From: Methylobacter tundripaludum SV96
Lineage (GTDB): Bacteria; Pseudomonadota; Gammaproteobacteria; Methylococcales; Methylomonadaceae
Assembly (NCBI RefSeq): GCF_000190755.2
Contig: NZ_JH109153.1
Span: forward strand, 1,301,872 to 1,365,871
Direction: 5' to 3'
Length of the DNA: 64,000 nt
Position 1 is the first letter of the stretch; each line of letters opens with the position of its first letter. Shown here piece after piece: positions 56,676-64,000 of this stretch. Below the pieces are notes generated by a model, which was not told the origin of the DNA, made no database searches, and saw nothing but the letters and a program-made list of their open reading frames with translations. A program made the position numbers and the translations under genes.

Positions 56676-57680
56676 TTAATCAGGCTTACCATAATTCATC
56701 GGTAAGAATTGAAGGCGCTCCCAAGGGAAGCCGTTTAAAATCGCGTAAGATTCCGTGCCAGAAAACAAAGTAGCATATGGATTGGCTTGACCCACAGCCG
56801 TATAGGAATATGGATTTTGAACACGTACTGAAATAGACCCTGCTTTATCCCAGATAATAAAGCCATATTTCTGCGCCGCTTTAGCAATAATTTTCCCCAC
56901 CGGATGCATTTTAAGTGCATCTACATTCACATTGGGGTCAAGCCTGAATCGCAATCCCTCAGGAATACGATTAGGCGAATTATTCGGGTTGTAACCATCC
57001 GAGCGATGTGCAGGCCAGGAAAATACTTTCCAGTTTTCTATATCGACCAAACTGATGCCAATCACATGTCTGATTTCACCTTGTTTTAATTCCTCGGCAG
57101 TAATTTGGCCGCCCATAAAAGGCAAGCCGGTCGCGGTTGTTCCATAATGCCCCTCAAAAACCCCTGCATTCTTTGATGCATTGGATATCCGGCCACCCCA
57201 GCAGGCTTGCCAGCGGCCATTTTCTTTTCGCATCTGCCAAAATTCCCATAAAGTATCTGTTGACGGTTGATATATAGACATCTCAGCGTCTGTTCCTTTT
57301 GCAGGTAGGGCATAAGCCGGTACAGGAACAGCTGACCACCGATCAGCTAAGCTTTTATCTTTAAAGTGTTTTTTCTGGCAATCCCATTCTTCTACTGGTG
57401 TTGTCGGCGCATCTGAACCAACGTAATAAACAGGACTGGCATAAGACCATGTATTAATATTCACAGTACCGTAATAAGCGGATTTTTGCCTCTGAAACTC
57501 AGTGACAAATGCCGCTGAGTTCTCATGCAACTGAACATTCGTGGGGATAGTTTTATACCAAAAACTATCAGGAGAAAAGACTTGTACACTAGGCAGCCCG
57601 GTCTCTGCATATGCCTGACTAACAACACCCAACATCAACAAGAACCCAACAACGTGCAGTAGGTTTTTTCTAATCTTCAT
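56676..57680 (-). CDS. Secreted protein of unknown function in the polysaccharide cluster
   Basis: 334 residues from ATG 57680, which begins a clear signal peptide (KIRKNLLHVVGFLLMLGVV). The frame is open further upstream to 57752, with other ATGs at 57701 and 57752. The mature part is rich in aromatic residues, with a conserved-looking TLWEFWQMRKENGRWQACWGG and WKVFSWPAHRSDGYN, and ends HPVGKIIAKAAQKYG. I do not recognise the family. It has no obvious lipobox. It is downstream of an acyltransferase gene on the same strand and probably belongs to the same polysaccharide operon. Confidence 0.6.
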   Translation of the reverse strand: MKIRKNLLHVVGFLLMLGVVSQAYAETGLPSVQVFSPDSFWYKTIPTNVQLHENSAAFVTEFQRQKSAYYGTVNINTWSYASPVYYVGSDAPTTPVEEWDCQKKHFKDKSLADRWSAVPVPAYALPAKGTDAEMSIYQPSTDTLWEFWQMRKENGRWQACWGGRISNASKNAGVFEGHYGTTATGLPFMGGQITAEELKQGEIRHVIGISLVDIENWKVFSWPAHRSDGYNPNNSPNRIPEGLRFRLDPNVNVDALKMHPVGKIIAKAAQKYGFIIWDKAGSISVRVQNPYSYTAVGQANPYATLFSGTESYAILNGFPWERLQFLPMNYGKPD

Positions 57681-57745
57681 AGGTACATTTTGGTGTGGCA
57701 TTACATAAATACATAGCAATTCTCTAATTTTCAAACTGTTGTGCT

Positions 57746-58762
57746 TTAACATTCATTACTCCTGACCGACTTAAATTTCCGCGAAATGTTTTTGCCCCAT
57801 GCCATTACTTTTTGCTCATAGTAAAAGGTTGAAATATGCGCGCATAAAAATAAAACAAGAAATAACAGAGGCCTTTTACTATATTTTTCGATGATATCTC
57901 CACTACCCAACCATGTTGATTCCAATAGTGGATGAATGACGTAAAGGGCGAATGAGATTGACGCTATATAAAAAAGCCACCTGCTTTCTAGAAGCCTTGC
58001 GAATTGCGTATTTTGATTAAGCAGGGTTACACCAACCAATGTAGCGGCAAAATAGGGTCGAAAGTAATTCATAAAACCTGCATCCGGATGGCATGAAATC
58101 AAGAGAAGCACCCATAAATAAGCATAGTTAATTTTACTCATCATATTAAAGAGCGTAATGCTCAATTGGCGGTTGTAAATCAAAGCAAGTATGCTGCCCG
58201 CTAAAATTTCATCAACCCTAAAGTGGGTGATTACTGAAACATGCTCTAAGTTAAAAATCCTAATCGCTGTGATCGCTATACATATCAAAGGGATTAGCAA
58301 TAGCCCCCTTTTTTTTAGCATGGAAACGAGCAAAGCTAAGCCTATATAAAAATGCATTTCCACACACAAGCTCCAGAGATGGTCGGTCACATGTATCAAT
58401 GGCTTCGGTGGATAATTAGCGTAAAAAAATACATGGGCAAACCATGCCTCTCTACTGACAGGATGTGTCGACAGCGCTATCAAAATATACAACCAAGCTA
58501 ACGGCAAAATTCTGAGGAACCGACGTACCAGGAAATCAAACACCTGCGGACGGCTAATCAGGATGTGGGTGACTAAAAAACCTGACAATGTAAAAAATAA
58601 CGACATACCGAGTACGCCTATAGCGTAGTTTAGTTGCAAGAATTTTGGACCAATCGGCAAGAGATGGCATGCAAGCACCAATAGGATACTCATAGCCCGC
58701 CAGCCATCTAAAACATTAAATCTGGCATTAGACCGCAGTGCTTCGGTTGTGTTATTCGACAT
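57746..58762 (-). CDS. Membrane acyltransferase (acyltransferase-3 / OafA family)
   Basis: 338 residues, about ten membrane helices. The start FNVLDGWRAMSILLVLACH carries the family arginine and the active-site histidine; VLGMSLFFTLSGFLVTHIL and FLVRRFLRILPLAWLYIL are equally typical, and VTDHLWSLCVEMHFY is the Acyl_transf_3 motif. It probably O-acylates the polysaccharide or its precursor. It lies between the glycosyltransferase gene (58848) and the secreted protein. No Shine-Dalgarno is clear before the ATG. Confidence 0.87.
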   Translation of the reverse strand: MSNNTTEALRSNARFNVLDGWRAMSILLVLACHLLPIGPKFLQLNYAIGVLGMSLFFTLSGFLVTHILISRPQVFDFLVRRFLRILPLAWLYILIALSTHPVSREAWFAHVFFYANYPPKPLIHVTDHLWSLCVEMHFYIGLALLVSMLKKRGLLLIPLICIAITAIRIFNLEHVSVITHFRVDEILAGSILALIYNRQLSITLFNMMSKINYAYLWVLLLISCHPDAGFMNYFRPYFAATLVGVTLLNQNTQFARLLESRWLFYIASISFALYVIHPLLESTWLGSGDIIEKYSKRPLLFLVLFLCAHISTFYYEQKVMAWGKNISRKFKSVRSNEC

Positions 58763-58847
58763 TCATTAACCTTGTGTTTGGGAAAAAAATTATAAGGAAT
58801 TATCAAGACTAAAATGCCATGCACATCACATTAAGTAGTGACATTTA

Positions 58848-60032
58848 TCAATCTCTACGAGAGCGAACCCACTCCACCTGACGCTTCACTATGAATTTCA
58901 AGTACACAGGAATTTTAATAACGGCATATATTGGCGCATACGCCAAACTGGAAAACGACAAAATTTGGCGGCCGAATCGCCCCCATGCCAGCAATATAGA
59001 AATACCCAAAATAGCTAATATCAGTAGCGCACTCATCCAAGGCATCAACTCCAGCGTAAAAACCATCCCCACTACAGCCATAGTTGATAACGCTAATACT
59101 AAAAGCATCAACAGCGCCAACGGTGGTATGCACATATCCAGCGCGAGCGATAGCATTCCCAGGTTCATGGACTTAACACCCTGCCAAATAAGCCTGGGGC
59201 CATCTTTTACTATCATCCCTAAATGACCATGCTCCCAACGGGTGCGCTGAGCTTTTACGCCATCATTGTTTATTGGGAATACACTCGTCACTCTTGCTTC
59301 AGGACAGAATTGAGGGGCCAGTTTTTTATCAGCAAAATCTAATCCGAGCTTAAGATCTTCTACAATATGCCCGCTAGCTAAGTCAGCCTGCTGAATCAGC
59401 TGCCATGGAAAAGCCATCCCGCTTCCCATTAACTGGCAAGGTAAGCCTAAACGCAAAAAGCCCAGAGGCCGTGCCCAGTTTTTCACTACCCAGGCAAACT
59501 CAGCAATTTTGGTTTTAAGGCCTGCACCATGAGGGGAATTCATAAGGTATAGCGCTTGTATAGGTCGCCCCTGTTCAACTGACTCGTAAGCCAGCCTGCC
59601 AAGTGCGTTATCTTCCAGCAGGCAATCTGCATCCACAATAATAAGCACATCTGGCTGAGATGATTGCTTTTCAATATATCGAACCCCAAAATCCAGGGCA
59701 TACCCTTTACCTCGCCTTACCTCATCAAACCGTTCAAGAACAACAACATTTAAGGCTTTGGCAATATTGGCCGTATCATCCGAGCAATTGTCCGCAATTA
59801 CCACAATGCTGTCCCCATCCACTAGTTGCGATTTTACGGATAATAGCGTTGGCACAAGCCCCGTCGACTCATTATGCGCCGGGATCAGTACCACAATGGA
59901 TGGACGTTTAGTAATAACGTTTTTCCTGGTTTTGTAAGGAAGTAGTGACGCTAATATTTGCAAGACAAGGATTACGACAGGCAAAGCCAGCAGTATTGCT
60001 AACGCCAAAAATAAAGACTCAAAAATGATCAT
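58848..60032 (-). CDS. Membrane-bound family-2 glycosyltransferase
   Basis: 394 residues from ATG 60032 (the frame is open to 60104, but that part overlaps the preceding gene). An N-terminal membrane helix, then VVLIPAHNES, DNCSDDT and VIVDADCLLEDN (DxD), GKGYALDFG, and the processive-synthase motif RTRWEHG, with three C-terminal membrane helices. The R/QxxRW-type motif suggests a processive enzyme, as in chitin, cellulose or hyaluronan synthases. It starts 17 bases after the GT4 gene ends. Confidence 0.87.
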   Translation of the reverse strand: MIIFESLFLALAILLALPVVILVLQILASLLPYKTRKNVITKRPSIVVLIPAHNESTGLVPTLLSVKSQLVDGDSIVVIADNCSDDTANIAKALNVVVLERFDEVRRGKGYALDFGVRYIEKQSSQPDVLIIVDADCLLEDNALGRLAYESVEQGRPIQALYLMNSPHGAGLKTKIAEFAWVVKNWARPLGFLRLGLPCQLMGSGMAFPWQLIQQADLASGHIVEDLKLGLDFADKKLAPQFCPEARVTSVFPINNDGVKAQRTRWEHGHLGMIVKDGPRLIWQGVKSMNLGMLSLALDMCIPPLALLMLLVLALSTMAVVGMVFTLELMPWMSALLILAILGISILLAWGRFGRQILSFSSLAYAPIYAVIKIPVYLKFIVKRQVEWVRSRRD

Positions 60033-60048
60033 GATGACATTGCCAGTG

Positions 60049-61269
60049 TTAGTTAAGCGAAATTGCTTGGGCAAACAATCTGGCGAGTTTTGCAGCTTCC
60101 ACATCTATCGAATGGCGTTCAAGCACTCGTTGGTGAGCAGCTTGCCCCATTTTTTCAAGTATCTCAGTGGGCGTACGTAAAAAGTCTTCAAGCACTTTGA
60201 CCAACTCATCCACATCGCCTGCCGGAAAAAGCCAGCCATTCTCTCCGGGACGAACCAATTCCGGGATGCCTGCAACATAAGTAGTGAGTACGGGTCTACG
60301 CAGGGCCATTGCCTCCATAATAACGACAGGCAAGCCCTCAGCAAAACTAGGCTGCACCATAGCGCGGCTAGCCAGAATTTCCTCACGGACTTGTTTGCTG
60401 CTAATCCAGCCAGTGATTATTACTTTCGACTCTAGTGAATGCTGTCTGATCAGAGCTTCAATCTCTGGCCGCATCTCACCATCACCGGCCAGCACTAATT
60501 CAATATCAATCCCCTTTGCTAAAAGTTTGCTGACTGCATCCACCAGCAGCAGCTGACCTTTTTGCTCGGATAAGCGTCCCACGCATACTAATCTGGGCGC
60601 CGAAGTAACAGGTTGTACGGCGTCCTCATGAAAAGAAGGTTCAAGTCCACAATGCACTACTTGAACCTTGTTCCAGTCCTGATAGTTAATCCAACGAAAT
60701 AACTGACTTCTACCAAAAGAACTGATCGCGACCACGAAGGCAGCATGACTGACCTTCTCGCGAAGCTTGATAAATTCAGGCTTATCAAACTCCTCGGGGC
60801 CATGAACAGTAAAGCTATAACCTGGGCCACCTAAAAGTTTAAGCAGCATCACTACTTCCGCAGAGTTGGTACCAAAATGTGCATGAATATGTTTTATATC
60901 TTTAGCCTGGACCCAGGACAGCATGCGGCAAGCTTCCGCTAAATAAACCAGATGATATGGCCAGGCCCTATCCGCGCGGATGCCCATTCTGATGGCGAGT
61001 TTTAAAGAAGATAAAAATTTAACAGGAGTCCGGATCAGGGTTTGAATTACCGGAGCTATTAAACCTAAAACTCCGGATTGCAAAACATATTGGGTGCGCT
61101 CGCGCTCAAGCTTATCTTCAGCATCAACCACCTCAGCATCCCACCCGCGCAATGCGATTCGAAAAATATCGAAACCCTGCCTTTCCAAAGCGAGAATCTC
61201 TCTACGGATAAAGCTGTGACTTACTTTGGGGTATTGATTTATAAAATACGCGATTTGATTCTGATTCAC
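60049..61269 (-). CDS. Family-4 glycosyltransferase (GT-B)
   Basis: 406 residues. The N-terminal acceptor half has FINQYPKVSHSFIRREI and DIKHIHAHFG. The C-terminal half contains LVCVGRLSEQKGQLLLVDAV, ELVLAGDGEMRPEIE and the nucleotide-sugar E-x7-E motif in AEGLPVVIMEAMALRRPVL. These are the marks of retaining GT4 (RfaG-like) enzymes. The donor is unknown. It follows the acetyltransferase gene at 61323 and leads into the GT2 gene. Confidence 0.9.
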   Translation of the reverse strand: MNQNQIAYFINQYPKVSHSFIRREILALERQGFDIFRIALRGWDAEVVDAEDKLERERTQYVLQSGVLGLIAPVIQTLIRTPVKFLSSLKLAIRMGIRADRAWPYHLVYLAEACRMLSWVQAKDIKHIHAHFGTNSAEVVMLLKLLGGPGYSFTVHGPEEFDKPEFIKLREKVSHAAFVVAISSFGRSQLFRWINYQDWNKVQVVHCGLEPSFHEDAVQPVTSAPRLVCVGRLSEQKGQLLLVDAVSKLLAKGIDIELVLAGDGEMRPEIEALIRQHSLESKVIITGWISSKQVREEILASRAMVQPSFAEGLPVVIMEAMALRRPVLTTYVAGIPELVRPGENGWLFPAGDVDELVKVLEDFLRTPTEILEKMGQAAHQRVLERHSIDVEAAKLARLFAQAISLN

Positions 61270-61322
61270 TGCATTAGCCTTTCAAAACATTTTTCAATTT
61301 GGATGCTACTAAGTAGTCCAGC

Positions 61323-61850
61323 TTATTGCTTAATTGGGAGTGTTGGTAGAATTATACGGGCCGGCACACCAACCGCCGTTGCACCGTCTGGAACATCACA
61401 CAAAACCAGCGACATTGCACCGATTTTACAACCATTGCCAATACGTATTCCGCCTAACGCCTGCGCATAAGCACCGAAGTCTACATCTGTTCCAACTACG
61501 GGCACCGGCCCATTTTCAACGCGATTTCCGATGGTAACCCCTTGCCGCAATGTGCAGTTTTTGCCTATTTCAACATCAGGGTGAATAAAAATACCGCCGA
61601 AATGCCATATGCGCAGTCCTGGGCCAATATTCGAAGACTTCGGCAAACTAATGCCCGTGAGTGTTTCTACAAATCTGAATAAAAACCAATAGAGTATTGT
61701 GTACAAACGTCGTCTTATTCCGGGCTGTTTTGCATCAACCCGACGGCCGAACCTATAAACCCAGACAGCCCATATTGACTGTTCTTTAAAGAACGGCCTT
61801 TTTGTGGGGTATCTGACTAAATCTTCCTCCCAAAAAATATCTTTACTCAT
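61323..61850 (-). CDS. Hexapeptide-repeat acetyltransferase (serine-acetyltransferase-like)
   Basis: 175 residues. The left-handed beta-helix is visible: GPGLRIWHFGGIFIHPDVEIG, NCTLRQGVTIGN, and GGIRIGNGCKIGAMSLVLCDVP. The conserved H after the turn and GVPARI at the C-terminus match the serine O-acetyltransferase/WcaB-type polysaccharide branch. The N-terminal helix region is shorter than in CysE. It probably acetylates a sugar in the cluster's polysaccharide. ATG 61850 has no strong ribosome site. Confidence 0.85.
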   Translation of the reverse strand: MSKDIFWEEDLVRYPTKRPFFKEQSIWAVWVYRFGRRVDAKQPGIRRRLYTILYWFLFRFVETLTGISLPKSSNIGPGLRIWHFGGIFIHPDVEIGKNCTLRQGVTIGNRVENGPVPVVGTDVDFGAYAQALGGIRIGNGCKIGAMSLVLCDVPDGATAVGVPARIILPTLPIKQ

Positions 61851-61994
61851 TCATCTTTCCTAAATTGCATTAGCCTAATATAGGGAGTGGTTCTTATTAC
61901 TTTATTACGAACAATCGAAACAACTCTCATACCTTGATATTTTTCATATACAAAGCTTTATAAATACTTATTGTTAACTAATATAGCTACCGGA

Positions 61995-63386
61995 TTAAGC
62001 GCTGGAAACTTCATTTTGAAGACGCTTTTTATCATGGTATGCAATCGAATAGGTAGCGCCTAAAACAAACCAGAAATACCAGTTAAAAGCCAAATAACTC
62101 AACATATTGTCCGAGTATGCAAGTAACCCGTACTGGCATAACAGCATAATTGCCAAAAATATCATCAGCTTATTAGCCTTGTAAAATTGAGCAAGATAAA
62201 ATGCAACACTGCCATACAACCAGACAAAACTAAGCAACCCGACCACCCCGGTGTCAAAAATTAGCTGCACATAAACATTATGAGCGCCCGTTTCCATATT
62301 TCCGGCAAGAGGAAAAAAATCTATTGAATAATGCATGAAAGATTCCAGACCATAGCCCAAAAAATAATGGCTCGGTTGCATCCAGCTTAAAGATGACTCC
62401 CATATATACTTACGCCATGCGTAAGAATTCAAAGTGCCGTAAGTCACTACTTCATTACCTTGCGTCAAATCGATTATGCGGTCTTGCATTTCCGGAATGA
62501 GCAATGCAACCAAGGGAGAAACAATCACGAATAGGAGATACTTCCGCTCGTACAGCAACCCATATAAGGTAAAAAATACAAAACATACTACCCATGCACT
62601 GCGTGTTTTGGTAAAGAGTAAAAGCGCAATCATCATAATAATATATAACGGCAACAGTCTTTTTACCGATGGCGGGATATAGGTAACCTTGGATTTAATA
62701 AAATAAAAACTAAGTGTAATAATCAATACTAAATAAAACGCCAAAATATTAGGGTGGCTAAAAGTACTGGCAACTCGTTTTCCTGCATCAGCATAGACTA
62801 CGCCGCCAGTAGCATAATCAACAAAACCATAAAACACGGGGATAAGCGATGAAAGTAGCACGATGCGCATCCAGCGACCATAATCCGTCTGTGTCTTCAC
62901 CAAAGTTAACGCCAGAGCAAACATGGCGGCATTAGAAATCAACGATAAGTATGATTTAACGGCGTGTGTAAAATCAGGCGCAAAACCAACTGCAATTAGC
63001 AGAACAAGCAGGAACGGTACCCAAGTCCTGATCAGGATCGAGCGCAACTGAAAGTCTTTTTGAATAATTGCAAGCAGCGCAATGATAATGACCAGTGCAT
63101 TCAATACCCCACCCACACCCAAACCGCCGATTTTTGTTTTCTCCAAAATGGGGTCCAGCGCCGGGCGAAGCAGCAATATCAACGTAAAAAGGAGGTAACG
63201 ATTAAAAACAAATAGTAGTCCGATAATCATGACTACTGGCAAAGCCATTAATAGGGAAAGCTTTTCGCCAAACATTTCCACAAAAACAACTGAAAAAACC
63301 CCAAAGAACAACGCGGCAAGAATGGCTGCAAAAACGACTGCTATGGATGGCTGAAAAATATTTTTCATTGTCATGTATTCATGCAT
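61995..63386 (-). CDS. O-antigen ligase/polymerase family membrane protein
   Basis: 463 residues from ATG 63386 (AAGGATT upstream; frame open to 63461 with other ATGs at 63419, 63374 and 63368). Ten to twelve membrane helices; the Wzy_C signature is near AHNVYVQLIFDTGVVGLLSF, preceded by FLGYGLESFMHY. It polymerises or ligates polysaccharide at the periplasmic face of the inner membrane. The long N-terminal frame overlaps the upstream glycosyltransferase by 37 bases, which argues for the later start. Confidence 0.83.
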   Translation of the reverse strand: MHEYMTMKNIFQPSIAVVFAAILAALFFGVFSVVFVEMFGEKLSLLMALPVVMIIGLLFVFNRYLLFTLILLLRPALDPILEKTKIGGLGVGGVLNALVIIIALLAIIQKDFQLRSILIRTWVPFLLVLLIAVGFAPDFTHAVKSYLSLISNAAMFALALTLVKTQTDYGRWMRIVLLSSLIPVFYGFVDYATGGVVYADAGKRVASTFSHPNILAFYLVLIITLSFYFIKSKVTYIPPSVKRLLPLYIIMMIALLLFTKTRSAWVVCFVFFTLYGLLYERKYLLFVIVSPLVALLIPEMQDRIIDLTQGNEVVTYGTLNSYAWRKYIWESSLSWMQPSHYFLGYGLESFMHYSIDFFPLAGNMETGAHNVYVQLIFDTGVVGLLSFVWLYGSVAFYLAQFYKANKLMIFLAIMLLCQYGLLAYSDNMLSYLAFNWYFWFVLGATYSIAYHDKKRLQNEVSSA

Positions 63387-63424
63387 TTTATTTCTAATCC
63401 TTAGCAAAATAGCCGACATAAAAA

Positions 63425-64000
63425 TCAAGACTTGGTATAGGATCGAAATTTTCTGATCCACCCTATTGTTTTTAGTGCTAACCGGGAAAGTAAGACTTTC
63501 TTTTTTACAACAAAAAATAGTGCAATCTTCCAGTAGAAAGAGGTGTTTCTATAGCTAAATATTTTATCGTTTGTATCTGGGAATGTATCACTCACCAGAT
63601 TCAACAATTCGTTATCAAATGCATATAGCATTTGGTAACGTGCCATTAATTTAGTTTGGATTAGAGCATCGAAAAGTATCGGATTAAAAGACTGGTGAAT
63701 TAGAAAATCATTAACCGCCGCAACAGCTCGCGTATTTTGATAGCAAGTAGATGAATTCCATATATTTAAATAAGAATTTACATTGTCACGATTGTAAAAA
63801 TACAGCGCATTGCCAACATGTTCTATTCTTTTTGCGTAACAACATAACTGAGAAATAACCACAAGATCCTCGCCAATATTGATACCTATTGGCCAATGAA
63901 TATTATGCTCTACAGCAATGGATCTTCTAAAAATCTTGTTCCATGGAGCCCATACTATTTCCTGTCGCAACATCGCCGCAGTAATTAATGCAGGATCAGT
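63425..64000 (-). CDS. Glycosyltransferase family 2, 5' end beyond window
   Basis: The minus-strand frame is open to the right edge, so the N-terminal GT-A domain is missing. The visible 191 residues start TDPALITAAMLRQEIVWAPWNK; PWNKIFRR and NIGEDLVVISQL are the acceptor-side motif pair of family-2 glycosyltransferases (WNKxxxR, then GED). The C-terminal half is helical and basic. It is the first of the visible genes of the polysaccharide cluster. Confidence 0.75.
   Translation of the reverse strand, partial: TDPALITAAMLRQEIVWAPWNKIFRRSIAVEHNIHWPIGINIGEDLVVISQLCCYAKRIEHVGNALYFYNRDNVNSYLNIWNSSTCYQNTRAVAAVNDFLIHQSFNPILFDALIQTKLMARYQMLYAFDNELLNLVSDTFPDTNDKIFSYRNTSFYWKIALFFVVKKKVLLSRLALKTIGWIRKFRSYTKS

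Overview
The window looks like a chromosomal segment of a gammaproteobacterium. The order tRNA-fMet, rimP, nusA, infB, rbfA, truB, rpsO, pnp (all on the minus strand), a complete Na+-translocating NADH:quinone reductase operon with nqrM, and HrpA, ExoI and IspG are the basis for this. The many REP-type palindromes, the RAYT transposase and the moderate GC content would suit a Methylococcales-like methylotroph. That is inference: no C1-metabolism gene lies in the window to confirm it.

Layout. 1-2015: threonine catabolism pair (3' part of tdh, then kbl). 2141-6397: small envelope and secreted proteins (HlyIII, lipocalin-like, cupin, CAP domain, Lpp-like lipoprotein). 6398-11397: an accessory, repeat-rich stretch with an orphan membrane protein, a MITE-like palindrome, a RAYT remnant, a SieB-like protein, and a live-looking RAYT bracketed by REP pairs next to hrpA. 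11398-26322: hrpA, a SprA-like protein, DUF434 and DUF4186 proteins, aqpZ, a run of small stress/metabolite enzymes (isochorismatase, VOC, SnoaL, SRPBCC, VOC), a phosphomannomutase-like gene, a phosphoesterase, ispG and a frameshifted Uma2 gene. 26693-29127: a periplasmic multicopper oxidase and a Rap1a/Tai-like secreted protein.

29128-32844 is the most island-like part. It is visibly A+T rich, encodes a single 749-residue NACHT/STAND-type NTPase with a nuclease-like N-terminus, has a near-perfect 25-bp palindrome just upstream, and is bounded on the right by the tail of an IS3-family transposase. This is the best candidate for a poorly described (antiphage) system.

32845-44682 returns to the core genome: pnp, rpsO, truB, rbfA, infB, nusA, rimP, initiator tRNA, sbcB, a CBS protein and nqrM. 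44831-50831 is nqrFEDCBA read on the minus strand from nqrA. 51291-56570 holds two plus-strand signalling genes: a CheB-CheR-PAS hybrid and a PAS-PAS-GGDEF-EAL protein. 56676 to the right edge is a minus-strand exopolysaccharide/O-antigen cluster (glycosyltransferases, Wzy/ligase, acetyltransferase, acyltransferase, secreted protein) that continues beyond the window.

A recurring theme is repeat invasion. A ~165-bp element occurs twice in inverted orientation 32 kb apart and supplies the last codons of truB. Short palindromic elements sit in frame inside truB and hrpA. A divergent copy of the hrpA 3' end lies on the far side of the RAYT gene. All functional statements rest on reading the sequence and family knowledge; no database search was run.
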